Assembly (NCBI GenBank): GCA_964422615.1
Contig: CAYRBJ010000006.1
Span: 25,223 to 89,222, forward strand
DNA from: DATLWN01 sp964422615
GTDB lineage: Bacteria; Pseudomonadota; Zetaproteobacteria; Mariprofundales; Mariprofundaceae
DNA: 64,000 nucleotides
Direction: 5' to 3'
Of the stretch, positions 25,407-34,608 are shown piece after piece. The number at the start of each line of letters is the position of its first letter. Within the stretch, counting starts at the first letter, position 1. The notes under the pieces were generated by a model that was not told the origin of the DNA, did no database searches, and saw only the letters and a program-made list of their open reading frames with translations. Position numbers and translations under genes: made by a program.

Positions 25407-26403
25407 CGCATGCTTTCCGGCCCATTGCGGCGGCCGTACGGATGGCGTTCATAAGGCTACTGTAGGATACATGATCCGTCCCTGCACGCATCAATGCAGT
25501 GCCGTGGTCGACACTGGTGCGCACGAACGGCAGGCCTAGCGTGATGTTGACCGCGTCGCCAAAGCTGAGCGCCTTGATGGGGATCAGGCCCTGATCGTGG
25601 TAGCAGCAGACGATGGCATCAAAGCGGCGGCGCATGGCGGGAGAGAACAGGGAGTCGGCCGGCAGCGGTCCTTCGACGTCGATACCCTCTTTCTGCGCCA
25701 GCGCTGCGGCCGGGGACAGGATGTCGAGCTCCTCGCGGCCGAAATGGCCGCGCTCGCCGGCATGCGGGTTCAATCCACATAGCGCCAGCCTGGGCTCGCC
25801 GATGCCGAAGCGCCGTCTGAGCTCCGAGAAGGTGATGCGCATGGCCTGCAGTGTATCGTCGACAGAAAGGGCATCTGGCACGTCCTTCAGGGCCAGGTGG
25901 GTGGTCAGCAGGGCCACGCGCAGCTCACTGCTGGCCAGCATCATCACCACGCGGGCGCTGCCGCCGATCGCGGCCAGAAACTCGGTGTGGCCGGGGAAGG
26001 TGAATCCGGCCTCACGCAGCACGGCCTTTTCGATGGGCCCGGTGACCAGGGCGCATCCCCGCCCGTGCATGCAGGCCCGAGCTGCCTGCTCGATGCAGGC
26101 GATCACTGCACCGGCCGTGGCTGCTGTCGGGTGTCCGCTCACCACGTCTGTTTCCGGCATTCCGGTGGGATCCCAGCAGCTCAGCATGGATGCGCCGGCT
26201 AGGGCCTCCTCAGGTGAGGTGATCTCCTGCACCGGCAATGGCAGGCCGATCTGCGTAGCCCGTTTTGTCAGCCAGGCCGGCGGGCATACGGCCACAATAT
26301 CGGCAAACCATCCCGGTTCGGCATGCCAGGCGCGCACGATGCAGTCCGGGCCGATGCCGGCGGGTTCGCCCACCGTCAGCAGCAGGGGGAGGCGGCGGCT
26401 CAT
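25393..26403 (-). CDS. pdxA: 4-hydroxythreonine-4-phosphate dehydrogenase
   Basis: A 336-aa NAD-dependent, divalent-metal enzyme of pyridoxal phosphate synthesis. Signatures are LLTVGEPAGIGPD at the N-terminus, ALVTGPIEKAVL, FPGHTEFLA with a metal/substrate histidine, CGLNPHAGERGHFG, VCCYHDQGLIPIKAL and FVRTSVDHGTAL. It follows surA after 10 bp, preserving the common lptD-surA-pdxA order. With pdxB at the left edge, two DXP-pathway genes are in this window. Confidence 0.95.
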   Translation of the reverse strand: MSRRLPLLLTVGEPAGIGPDCIVRAWHAEPGWFADIVAVCPPAWLTKRATQIGLPLPVQEITSPEEALAGASMLSCWDPTGMPETDVVSGHPTAATAGAVIACIEQAARACMHGRGCALVTGPIEKAVLREAGFTFPGHTEFLAAIGGSARVVMMLASSELRVALLTTHLALKDVPDALSVDDTLQAMRITFSELRRRFGIGEPRLALCGLNPHAGERGHFGREELDILSPAAALAQKEGIDVEGPLPADSLFSPAMRRRFDAIVCCYHDQGLIPIKALSFGDAVNITLGLPFVRTSVDHGTALMRAGTDHVSYSSLMNAIRTAAAMGRKACDADQ

Positions 26404-26413
26404 GGGTGCCGGA

Positions 26414-27754
26414 TCAGTGCTGAGGATTCAGCGTGACGCCGGAACCGGGCGGACAGGGATAATAGGTGATCTGGGCCTCGGCCTTCAGGCCGGCAAGCCA
26501 GCGCGGCAGCTCCTCCTGCATCCGTGCGTTGGTCAGCTCCTGTTCGATCTGGTCGCGGTGCGCCTCGAAGGAATTCGGGTCAATATGTCGCTTGGCGATG
26601 ACATGCACGATGTCCAGGCCGTACGGCGTTTTGATGACGCCACTGGTTTCGCCCGGTTTCAGGGCAAAGGCCGTATCCTCGATGGCCTTCAGCATGGTGC
26701 CGTGGCGGAACCAGCCCAGGTCACCGCCCTGGTCAGCGCTTGGGCCCTGCGACACCTCCTTGGCACGGGAGGCGAATTGTGCGTCGGTGGCATGACGCAA
26801 GTCGCGGGCGATGGTCTTGGCGCGCAGCATGATCTTGGCACGGGTGGCGGTATCGGCATCGTCGGGGATCTTGATCAGGATGTGCCGGGCATGCACCTCG
26901 TCATAGGGCTGTCCGAGCTTGGGCGCCTTCATGCGAACATTTGTCACTTGAATCAGGTGGAAGCCTGCCGGGGAACGGATAGGCTCGGTGACCTGCCCCT
27001 TTGCCAGATCGTACACGCTATCAAAGCGGCTGTTCAGCGTGCCGACGGCATGCCAGCCGAGGTCGCCCCCCTGCCTGGCATCCGGAGAATCCGAATAAAG
27101 TTGGGCCAGCTGTGCGAAAGCCTGGCCGGCAGCCCATTTCCGACGCACAGCCTTGACCTTGGCCTCGGCCTTGGACACCTGCTGCGGCGTCGGCTCCTGG
27201 GGCAGGGCGATAAGGATCTCGCTCAGACGCAGTTCACGGATCGGTTGCGGATGTTCCAGGTGTTTCCGGTAATATTCCCGCATCGATTCCTCGCTGATCT
27301 TGATCTTGTCGCGCACGTCAGCATTGATCAGCTTGCTGGACAGCAGCCGGGCTCGAAGCTGTTTCTTGTATTGGGCGAAATCGATCCCCTGGGCCTTGAG
27401 TACGGCCTCCAACTGGCCGGGGGCGAGGTTGTTGCTTGATTCCACGTTCGCCATGGCCTTATTCATCTCATCATCGCTGACGGTGATGTTCAGGCGCTTG
27501 GCTTCCTGTTTTTGCAGCAGTTTGGTGATGTCGGCATTCAGGGCGCGCTGTTCCAGTTCGCGGCGCGGCGGCAGCGACTTGGCCCCGAGTTGCTTCAGCG
27601 ACGCGATCAGTGCATTGGTATCTGCAGCCACATCCGAACAGGCGACGGCCTTGCCATTGACCGAGGCGGCAACGGCATCCAACTCGTCCGCATGGGCGGG
27701 TTGCGGAGCGGCGGAAAGGGTCGCGGCCATGATCAGGGCGATGAGGATGCGCAT
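26414..27754 (-). CDS. surA: Periplasmic chaperone and peptidyl-prolyl isomerase SurA
   Basis: A 446-aa periplasmic chaperone for outer-membrane proteins. A signal peptide ends near PAHADELDAVAA. A SurA_N chaperone helix bundle includes LKAQGIDFAQYKKQLRARLL. Two parvulin domains follow (about residues 185-285 and 295-395), marked by LRLSEILIAL...GGDLGWHAVGTL and HARHILIKIP...GGDLGWFRHGTM, then the C-terminal helix. The ATG at 27754 is chosen because GGAGG lies upstream and a signal peptide begins there; the longer frame is spurious. It is 46 bp downstream of lptD, whose product is a main client. Confidence 0.95.
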   Translation of the reverse strand: MRILIALIMAATLSAAPQPAHADELDAVAASVNGKAVACSDVAADTNALIASLKQLGAKSLPPRRELEQRALNADITKLLQKQEAKRLNITVSDDEMNKAMANVESSNNLAPGQLEAVLKAQGIDFAQYKKQLRARLLSSKLINADVRDKIKISEESMREYYRKHLEHPQPIRELRLSEILIALPQEPTPQQVSKAEAKVKAVRRKWAAGQAFAQLAQLYSDSPDARQGGDLGWHAVGTLNSRFDSVYDLAKGQVTEPIRSPAGFHLIQVTNVRMKAPKLGQPYDEVHARHILIKIPDDADTATRAKIMLRAKTIARDLRHATDAQFASRAKEVSQGPSADQGGDLGWFRHGTMLKAIEDTAFALKPGETSGVIKTPYGLDIVHVIAKRHIDPNSFEAHRDQIEQELTNARMQEELPRWLAGLKAEAQITYYPCPPGSGVTLNPQH

Positions 27755-27800
27755 GATGCCTCCAGGCAATGATGGAATCGTGGAACGTCGCCAATGGCGG

Positions 27801-29969
27801 CTAGGAGCCGACGCTACCCAGCCCCCGCAGCCTGAGCAAGAAACGGACGCCGTAGTTGCGGCCCGACATGGTGCCGCTGGGGCGGTTGTAGCGGTAGCCG
27901 TCGATCTCAAGATTCCAGCACGGATGCTGGTAGCGCAGGCCCACGCTCGCCTGCTGGGTCAGACGCAGCAACGCATCATACTGGATGTTGCCGAGCATCT
28001 GCCAACGTGAAGAGACGGCTAGGCGAACGCTGGCCGAGAACATTCGGGTGGGGGTGGCGAAGCGGGCATCGGTGAAATAGTAGCCCAGGCTCAGCGCGTG
28101 GCCGGCTTTTGATGTCCAGTCCAGTCCGGCATTGGCCGTGTCCCAGTACTTGTCCTGGGAGTCGTACTGGCCCTCACCGTGAAGGCTCAGGCCGGCGATG
28201 GGGGAGACCATCAGTCTTCCCAGCAGGTTCGACCAGTGATAGGCCGGGACGGGTTTCAGGGCCGGATCGACGGAGTTGCGCCGGATATCATAGGAAGCGC
28301 CGACGGCGATCAGCATGACGTCGCGTGCCGGTGCGTTCGATGCATCCCGGTGCTGCAGCCGGCTTTGCAGCAGGGCGGTGACCCGGTTGGCGCGCTCGAT
28401 GCGGTCAAAGCCGGCAAAGCGGTTGCCGGACAGCAGGTTGCTCATGGTCAATCGCCCGAAGCTCGAATCGAAGTTCGGCAGCCCGGACTGATCGGATGGC
28501 GCCCGGATATAATCGTAGCGCACCACCGGTTCGATGGTATGGCGCCATTTCCGGTCGGCGCTGATTCTTTCGAAAGTGGAGCGAACTTCCAGGCTGGCCT
28601 CGCCGGTCGAGCGCTGCATCGTGCTGCCGCTCGCCGCCGGCTGCTGCTGCAGCCAGTAGCGGGTCAGGTGGCTGCCGGCCTCGGCCGTGATCTCCAGTCC
28701 TCCTCCCGGCAGCTGCCAGGGGATCTCGAGGTAGGGGTGCAGATCCATGCGCCAGCCGCGCACGCCTAGCAGGCGTCCGAAGTTTGTGGTCTGCTGGTCG
28801 AAATGCAGCAGCAGATTCCGGGCCAGCGGTGCCGCCAGGTGGCTCTCCAGCCTCGGCGCGATCTGCGGCGTGGCGGCGTCGTTGGCCTGCGTCAGGTCCT
28901 GCTGGTCCCGTCCCATCACCATCCAGTCGCCGTAGCGGCCCATGCCAACCAGGGAAGCCTCGCTTTGCAGGTAGCGGGTGGTCACCTGATTCGCGCTCAG
29001 GTAATCCGGCAGATAATTACGGTCGCTGACATGATCGGCCCTGACCGTGAAGAAGGTGCGCGCTGGCAGCTGCCAGTCGATATCGGCGCGATAGCGCCCG
29101 CGCTTGGTTTTGGTCAGGCGGTCCTTAATGAACTGGCCGCTCAGTTGTTCAGTGCCGATGCCGGAGGCGTGGCGCAGCTCGAGTTCAGGCATGAAGCCAC
29201 GCGCGCTCATCCAGTGCGGGGTGAAGGTGGCGTCCCAATTGGGACTCGGCGCGAAGTAATACGGCAACGCCACCTCGGTGCCACGCCGCTTGCCGAAGGC
29301 CACCAGCGGCGGCAGCAGGCCGGAGTGGCGGCGCAGCGGCATCTGCCAGTAGGGGCTGTACATCACCGGGATGCCGGCGATTTCGAAGCGGGTGCCGTGC
29401 GCGACCAGGATCCCCTGCTTCTGGTCGAGCTTGGCGTCCCGTGCCGCTAGGCGCCAAGCCTCTTTGTCCCCCGGACAGGCACTGAACTGGATGGACTCGG
29501 CCTCGAACGTGGTGGCATCGAGGCGGCGGATCTGGCGGGCACGCAGATGCTCGCCATTGGGGAGCGTCAGCGTGGCCTGCTGCATGCTGCCAGTCTCCGA
29601 ATCGGTATGCAGGCTGGCCGAGGCGGCGTCGATCCGCCCTTTGGGCGAGGTGATCAGCACATGGCCTTCGGCCGTGATCAAATGTTTTTGCACGTCATAA
29701 TGGACCGTATCCGCGTGCAGCGTTTCGTTGCCGCGCTGGATGACGACATGGCCGCTGGCGACCAGCACGCCTTCGGCATTGCGGGTGACGTGATCGGCGG
29801 TGATGTCGACACCCTCCGCCAGGGCCGGGGAGGCTATGGCGACGCACAACAGCAGCCCAAGGACGCAAGCAATGCCGGCCTTCAGGCGTGGGCAATGGCC
29901 GATGCGTGCCCTCCCTTCCGGCGGCAAGGGATCAGGCGGGTTTGCGGGCAAAGCCCAGGTAGTTGACAT
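27801..29969 (-). CDS. lptD: LPS-assembly outer-membrane protein LptD
   Basis: A 722-aa outer-membrane barrel that inserts LPS into the outer leaflet with LptE. An N-terminal signal segment ends at PALA (about residue 51). An OstA/beta-jellyroll domain (about 52-200) includes ADHVTRNAEGVLVASGHV and DAASASLHTDSETGSM, and a beta barrel follows. Cysteine content is reduced: C165 (SACPGDK) and C684 (HPCWNLE) are the likely disulphide partners, instead of the four in E. coli. The ATG at 29969 lies 38 bp inside ubiG, giving an unusually long n-region; a later start is possible. Confidence 0.94.
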   Translation of the reverse strand: MSTTWALPANPPDPLPPEGRARIGHCPRLKAGIACVLGLLLCVAIASPALAEGVDITADHVTRNAEGVLVASGHVVIQRGNETLHADTVHYDVQKHLITAEGHVLITSPKGRIDAASASLHTDSETGSMQQATLTLPNGEHLRARQIRRLDATTFEAESIQFSACPGDKEAWRLAARDAKLDQKQGILVAHGTRFEIAGIPVMYSPYWQMPLRRHSGLLPPLVAFGKRRGTEVALPYYFAPSPNWDATFTPHWMSARGFMPELELRHASGIGTEQLSGQFIKDRLTKTKRGRYRADIDWQLPARTFFTVRADHVSDRNYLPDYLSANQVTTRYLQSEASLVGMGRYGDWMVMGRDQQDLTQANDAATPQIAPRLESHLAAPLARNLLLHFDQQTTNFGRLLGVRGWRMDLHPYLEIPWQLPGGGLEITAEAGSHLTRYWLQQQPAASGSTMQRSTGEASLEVRSTFERISADRKWRHTIEPVVRYDYIRAPSDQSGLPNFDSSFGRLTMSNLLSGNRFAGFDRIERANRVTALLQSRLQHRDASNAPARDVMLIAVGASYDIRRNSVDPALKPVPAYHWSNLLGRLMVSPIAGLSLHGEGQYDSQDKYWDTANAGLDWTSKAGHALSLGYYFTDARFATPTRMFSASVRLAVSSRWQMLGNIQYDALLRLTQQASVGLRYQHPCWNLEIDGYRYNRPSGTMSGRNYGVRFLLRLRGLGSVGS

Positions 29970-30639
29970 CCAGATCGTCCGACAGATCGAAGCGGTCCGT
30001 CAGGATGCGGTAGGACATGCCGCGCAGTTGTGCGGGTTCCAGGCCGCCGTGACGCATGGCGGCGACCAGTTCGGACGGTCGGATAAATTTCTCGTAGCGA
30101 TGGGTTCCTTTCGGAAGCCAGCCCAGCACATATTCGGCCCCGAGGATGGCCATCAGATAGGACTTGGGCGTCCGGTTCAGGGTGGCGAAGAAGAACTGGC
30201 CGCCAGGCTTGAGCATGCGTACGCAGGCGGCGATGGTCGCCGGCACATCCGGCACATGCTCCAGTACCTCCAGGCAGGTGACGATATCATAGGCCTCGGC
30301 ATGGCCTTCCGCCCAGGTTTCGGCATCGCTGGCCTCATAGCGTACGGCCACGTCACCCTGGGCGGCATGGGCACGGGCCACGCCCAGGGCCTTCTCCGAG
30401 CGGTCGATGCCGGTGACGGTGGCGCCCCTGCCGGCCAGGCCCTCGGCCAGCAGTCCGCCGCCGCAGCCGACATCCAGCACCTCGGCCCCCTTCAGCTCCG
30501 CCTGACGGGCAATGTAGTCAAGACGCACGGGGTTGATACGGTGCAGCGGCTTGAAGCGTCCGTGCGGATCCCACCACTCCGCGGCAATGCGTTCGAACTT
30601 CTGGATCTCGTCGGGGTCGTATCGCAACTCCTGGCTCAT
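29932..30639 (-). CDS. ubiG: Ubiquinone biosynthesis O-methyltransferase
   Basis: A 234-aa class I SAM methyltransferase performing both O-methylations in ubiquinone synthesis. Signatures are KFERIAAEWWDPHGRFKPLHRINPVR-type N-terminus (family-specific), VLDVGCGGGLLAEGLA (SAM motif I), DIVTCLEVLEHVPD and the C-terminal DLDVNYLGFARK. The ATG at 30639 matches the family start. Its presence implies a ubiquinone-based respiratory chain. The 3' end overlaps the lptD start. Confidence 0.95.
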   Translation of the reverse strand: MSQELRYDPDEIQKFERIAAEWWDPHGRFKPLHRINPVRLDYIARQAELKGAEVLDVGCGGGLLAEGLAGRGATVTGIDRSEKALGVARAHAAQGDVAVRYEASDAETWAEGHAEAYDIVTCLEVLEHVPDVPATIAACVRMLKPGGQFFFATLNRTPKSYLMAILGAEYVLGWLPKGTHRYEKFIRPSELVAAMRHGGLEPAQLRGMSYRILTDRFDLSDDLDVNYLGFARKPA

Positions 30640-30718
30640 GGAGCTGTAGCCTGATCGGCCGGTATGTGCAAGGCAAGCTCCGCTTTTCGCCGGTGGCACC
30701 GGCCGCTAGGCTCACTCG

Positions 30719-31642
30719 ATGCTGGCCCGCCTGCTGATCATGCGCATCCTCCAGGCCATCCCCACCGTGCTTGGGGTGGTGACGCTGGTATTCCTGCTGC
30801 TGCACCTGGTTCCGGGCGATCCGGTCGATGCCCTGCTGGGGGAGATGGCATTGCCGGCGGACCGTGAAGCGCTCCGCCATGCCCTGCACCTGGACCTGCC
30901 GCTGTGGCAGCAGTATGTCTCCTACCTGTCGGGCCTACTGACGGGGCATTGGGGTACAAGCCTGGTTGATCACCGTGCGGTGCTTTCCCTGATCGCCGAA
31001 CGGCTGCCGGTGACGGCAAGGCTTGCCGGTTGCAGCCTGCTGCTGGCACTGGCTTTGGCCCTCCCCCTCGGTTTCTGGGCGGCCCGCCATGCCGGGACCG
31101 GCCGGGACATGGCGGCCATGGGCTTCTCGTTGCTCGGCGTTTCCATTCCGAACTTCTGGCTGGGGCCGATGCTGATGCTGGTGTTCGCCGTGATGCTCGG
31201 CTGGCTGCCCGTATCCGGCATGGATCAGCCGGACAGTATCGTGCTGCCGGCTGTTACCCTCGGCACGGCGCTGGCGGCAGTGCTGTCGCGCATGGCGCGC
31301 GCCAGCTGGTTGGAAGCGATGAGTACCGACGCATTGCGTACGGCGCGGGCCATGGGCATCAGCGAAACGGTGCTATGGTGGCGGTATGCGGCGAGACTGG
31401 CGTCGGTGCCGGTGGTGACGATGTTCGCCCTGCAGATGGGGGCGGTGCTGGGCGGGGCGGTGATCACCGAAACCGTGTTCGACTGGCCAGGGCTGGGGCG
31501 GTTGACCATCGAGGCGATCCAGCAGCGCAATTACCCGCTGGTGCAGGGCTGCGTGCTGGTGATCGCCCTGATCTACGTAGGGGCGAATCTGCTCGCCGAT
31601 ATCCTGGGCATGATCCTCGATCCGCGGCAGCGACATGCCTGA
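30719..31642 (+). CDS. Peptide-type ABC transporter permease (DppB/OppB family)
   Basis: A 307-aa inner-membrane permease with about six helices. The N-terminus ILQAIPTVLGVVTLVFLLLHLVPGDP is the classic start of this family, and the EAA loop ALRTARAMGISETVLWW is present. It overlaps the next permease gene by 8 bp. No ATPase or binding-protein gene of this system is in the window, so subunits must come from elsewhere. Di/oligopeptide is the likely substrate class; nagZ downstream hints at cell-wall peptides, but that is inference. Confidence 0.9.
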   Translation: MLARLLIMRILQAIPTVLGVVTLVFLLLHLVPGDPVDALLGEMALPADREALRHALHLDLPLWQQYVSYLSGLLTGHWGTSLVDHRAVLSLIAERLPVTARLAGCSLLLALALALPLGFWAARHAGTGRDMAAMGFSLLGVSIPNFWLGPMLMLVFAVMLGWLPVSGMDQPDSIVLPAVTLGTALAAVLSRMARASWLEAMSTDALRTARAMGISETVLWWRYAARLASVPVVTMFALQMGAVLGGAVITETVFDWPGLGRLTIEAIQQRNYPLVQGCVLVIALIYVGANLLADILGMILDPRQRHA

Positions 31643-32468
31643 ACGTCAGCTGCCGATACGCCTGACGCCGTCGCTGAAGCTGGCCCTGATCTGCTTCGCG
31701 CTGCCGTTGCTGCTGGTCATGATTGCCCTCCTGCACGGCCAGAACGGCCACCGCGTGGATCTGAATGCCGTGTTGGCGGGCATGTCGTTTGCGCATCCGC
31801 TTGGTTGTGACGATTTGGGCCGCGACGTGCTGGCGCGCCTGGCCGAAGCGATCCGACTCTCTCTGGGCGTCGGCTTCGGGGTGATCACGCTGGCCGGGAT
31901 CATCGGCATCAGCCTCGGCGTGGCGTCTGGGTGGTACGGTGGCTGGGTGGATGCACTGCTGATGCGCCTGGCCGACATCGTGCTGTCCTTTCCGGGCATT
32001 CTGCTGGCCATTGCCATGGCGGCGATGCTCGGGCCGTCGGTGGAGAACATCGTCTATGCCCTGGTGGTGGTCGGCTGGGTGGGATTCGCGCGTCTGGCGC
32101 GGGGGCAGGTGCTGTCGCTGAAGCATGCGCCGTTCATCGAGGCGTCGTTCGCCGCCGGCTCCGGATTTTTCTTCCAGATGACCCGCCACCTGTTGCCGAA
32201 CATCGCAGCTCCCTTGCTGGTGGAAGCCAGCTTCGGGCTGGCTGCCGTCATTATCGGCGAGGCCGGCCTGTCCTTCCTCGGCGTCGGGGTGCAACCGCCG
32301 GCCGCTTCGCTCGGCACGATGATCCGTGAGGGCACGAACCTGATGCTGGTGGCGCCGGCTCAGGTGGTGTGGCCAGGACTGGTGCTGTTCCTGCTGGTGA
32401 TGGGCGTCAATATCCTCGGCGATGCCCTGCGCGATCACCTGGATGTCAGGCGCGAGGTCGGGCGATGA
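31635..32468 (+). CDS. Peptide-type ABC transporter permease (DppC/OppC family)
   Basis: A 277-aa second permease subunit. FAHPLGCDDLGRDVLARLAEA is the family's N-terminal motif (HxLGTDxxGRD), GIIGISLGVASGWYGGWVD and the DxxLSFPGILLAIA stretch follow, then a C-terminal AGLSFLGVGVQPPAASLG. It pairs with the preceding DppB/OppB subunit, and its stop overlaps the nagZ start (ATGA), so nagZ is in the same operon. Confidence 0.92.
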   Translation: MPERQLPIRLTPSLKLALICFALPLLLVMIALLHGQNGHRVDLNAVLAGMSFAHPLGCDDLGRDVLARLAEAIRLSLGVGFGVITLAGIIGISLGVASGWYGGWVDALLMRLADIVLSFPGILLAIAMAAMLGPSVENIVYALVVVGWVGFARLARGQVLSLKHAPFIEASFAAGSGFFFQMTRHLLPNIAAPLLVEASFGLAAVIIGEAGLSFLGVGVQPPAASLGTMIREGTNLMLVAPAQVVWPGLVLFLLVMGVNILGDALRDHLDVRREVGR

Positions 32469-33355
32469 ACCGGCATCTGCTCATCGGCCTCGAGGGTCTT
32501 GTCCTGAGCGAGCAGGAGCGCCAATGGCTGCGGGATTTTCCACCCCTGGGGGTCATCCTGTTTGCACGCAACCTCGAATCCCCGGCGCAGGTCGAGGCAC
32601 TGCTGGCCGAGGTGCGCATCTGCACCGGACAGCAGACATGGGCGGCCATCGACGAGGAAGGGGGGCGGGTCAACCGTTTGCCATGGGCCCCGTTCAACAC
32701 GCGGCGGCATGCCGCCGAATTCGGCACGCTGTTCGAGCGCGATGCTGAGGCGGCGCGCCGGGAAGTGTACGACGACAGCCTAAAGGTGGGGCTGGCCCTC
32801 AGCCGGCTGGGTTTTACTCACAACTGCGCCCCGGTGCTCGATGTTTTTCATGCCGCTGGTCATACCATCATCGGCGATCGCGCCTACAGCGGCAGCGTCG
32901 GGATCGTGGCCGAACTTGGGGCAGCCTGCATGCGCGGCCTGCACGATGCCGGCATCGAGGCGGTTGGCAAGCATTTTCCCGGGCATGGGCGAGCCGATGC
33001 CGATTCGCACCTGTCCGTGCCGCATGTGCACGCTGATTTGGCGGTGCTGCTGGCCGAGGCGGAGCCGTTCCTCTTGCTCGGGGCGCAGGGACTGGCGCAT
33101 ATCATGACGGCGCATGTGATCTACGGGGCGGTGGACCAGCGGGTGGCCACGCTGTCGCCATTCTGGCTGCGTGACGTGCTGCGCCAGCGCTTTGGTTTCA
33201 CGGGCCGCATCTGGAGCGATGACCTGTGCATGAAGGGCGTCGGCGACGATGTGCCGGTCGCGGCCGAGGCGGCCCTGACCGCCGGCTGCGACGTGCTGCT
33301 TGTCTGCCATCCCGACGGCGTGCGGGCGGTTTACCGGCAGCTGGGGCAGGGCTGA
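32465..33355 (+). CDS. nagZ: Beta-N-acetylhexosaminidase NagZ
   Basis: A 296-aa cytoplasmic family 3 glycoside hydrolase that removes GlcNAc from 1,6-anhydro-MurNAc peptides in peptidoglycan recycling. The catalytic loop KHFPGHGRADADSH has the conserved histidine, the aspartate nucleophile is in WSDDLCMKG, and AIDEEGGRVNRL is another GH3 signature. Somewhat shorter than E. coli NagZ (341 aa), lacking the C-terminal extension. Co-transcribed with two peptide-type permeases, suggesting import and recycling of muropeptides. Confidence 0.93.
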   Translation: MNRHLLIGLEGLVLSEQERQWLRDFPPLGVILFARNLESPAQVEALLAEVRICTGQQTWAAIDEEGGRVNRLPWAPFNTRRHAAEFGTLFERDAEAARREVYDDSLKVGLALSRLGFTHNCAPVLDVFHAAGHTIIGDRAYSGSVGIVAELGAACMRGLHDAGIEAVGKHFPGHGRADADSHLSVPHVHADLAVLLAEAEPFLLLGAQGLAHIMTAHVIYGAVDQRVATLSPFWLRDVLRQRFGFTGRIWSDDLCMKGVGDDVPVAAEAALTAGCDVLLVCHPDGVRAVYRQLGQG

Positions 33356-33426
33356 GCCCCGGTTGCCCATTCGGCTTCGCGGTGTACATTGCTGCGATCA
33401 CGGATCGATGATTTCAAGGAGGCAGG

Positions 33427-34584
33427 ATGTCCGAGATACTGAGTGCGAAGGAACTGGCGCGGTACAATCGCCATATCATCCTGCCGCAGGTGGGTCTAAA
33501 GGGGCAGGAACGCCTGAAGCAGGCCAAGGTGCTGTGCGTCGGTACCGGCGGGCTGGGCAGCCCGATCTCCCTGTACCTGGCGGCGGCCGGCGTGGGTACG
33601 CTGGGCCTGGTCGATTTCGACGTCGTCGACGACTCGAACCTGCAGCGTCAGATTGCGCATTCGACGGCGGACATCGGGCGGCCGAAGGTGGAATCGGCCC
33701 GCGACAGGCTGATCGGCATCAATCCGTACATTTCGGTGGAGCTGCACGGCGAGGGCATTACGCGCAACAACGTGCGCGAGCTCGTGCGCCAGTATGATGT
33801 CGTCGTCGACGGCACCGACAACTTCCCGACCCGTTACCTGGTCAACGATGCCTGTGTGCTCGAGGGCAAGCCGCTGGTCTTCGCCTCGATCTTCCAGTTC
33901 GAGGGGCAGGCGACGGTGTTCAATCATGCCGGCGGTCCGTGCTACCGCTGCCTGTATCCGGAGCCGCCGCCGCCGGGGATGGTGCCGTCATGTTCCGAGG
34001 GCGGGGTGCTGGGGGTGTTGCCCGGTGTCATCGGCGTCATCCAGGCCACCGAGGCGGTGAAGATCATCCTGGGCAAGGGAAGGACCCTGTCCGGGCGCCT
34101 GCTGCTGTACGAAGCGCTGGATATGCAGTTCCGTGAGGTCAAATTGCGCCGCGATCCGGCCTGTCCCGCCTGTGGCGAGCATCCGAGCATCGGCGACGTT
34201 GAGGCCTACGAGCAGTTCTGCGGCCTGCCTCCGACCGAGGCCGCGGAACAGCAGGAGGTGCTCAGGGATGACGAAATCACGCCCAGGCAGCTGGCGGCCG
34301 AGATGCAGGCCGATCCGGAGCTGTTCCTGCTGGACGTGCGCGAGCCGTTCGAGGTGAACATCTGCAGCATCGATGGGGCCTGGCTGATCCCGCTGGGGGT
34401 GCTGCCGGCTCGCTTCGCGGAGGTGCCGAAGGATCGTAACGTCGTGGTCCAATGTCGCTCGGGGGCGCGCTCTGCCCAGGCCGTGGAGTTCCTGCAGAAG
34501 CAGGGCTATACGCGCGTTAGGAACCTGGTCGGAGGCATCCTGCGCTGGATCGACGAGGTGGACCCGAGCCAGAGCAAGTACTAG
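33427..34584 (+). CDS. moeB: MoeB/ThiF-type adenylyltransferase with C-terminal rhodanese domain
   Basis: A 385-aa E1-like enzyme. The ATP-binding glycine motif CVGTGGLGSP is at about residues 37-46; two CxxC zinc pairs are in PCYRCLYPEP and ACPACGEHP. The C-terminal rhodanese domain (about residues 290-385) has active-site Cys343 in QCRSGARS. The family activates ubiquitin-like sulphur carriers (MoaD, ThiS or CysO) by adenylation and sulphur transfer. No carrier gene is adjacent, so the pathway is unspecified. Ribosome-binding site AGGAGG precedes the ATG. Confidence 0.88.
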   Translation: MSEILSAKELARYNRHIILPQVGLKGQERLKQAKVLCVGTGGLGSPISLYLAAAGVGTLGLVDFDVVDDSNLQRQIAHSTADIGRPKVESARDRLIGINPYISVELHGEGITRNNVRELVRQYDVVVDGTDNFPTRYLVNDACVLEGKPLVFASIFQFEGQATVFNHAGGPCYRCLYPEPPPPGMVPSCSEGGVLGVLPGVIGVIQATEAVKIILGKGRTLSGRLLLYEALDMQFREVKLRRDPACPACGEHPSIGDVEAYEQFCGLPPTEAAEQQEVLRDDEITPRQLAAEMQADPELFLLDVREPFEVNICSIDGAWLIPLGVLPARFAEVPKDRNVVVQCRSGARSAQAVEFLQKQGYTRVRNLVGGILRWIDEVDPSQSKY

Positions 34585-34604
34585 GGGGCTGTTTACAGAC
34601 CCTA
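34582..34604. repeat. TAGGG-type hairpin at a convergent junction, copy 2
   Basis: A palindrome TAGGG-CTGT-ACAG-CCCTA sits after the moeB stop (its first three bases are the TAG), in front of the convergent mscS gene. On the opposite strand it reads almost the same as 12567-12591. It is a probable bidirectional transcript end or short dispersed repeat. Confidence 0.55.
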
Positions 34605-34608
34605 GAGC

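Noticed and set aside
25613..27439. A 608-codon plus-strand frame opposite pdxA and surA
   Set aside because: Antisense to two genes with complete domain sets, and no ribosome-binding site or recognisable domain.
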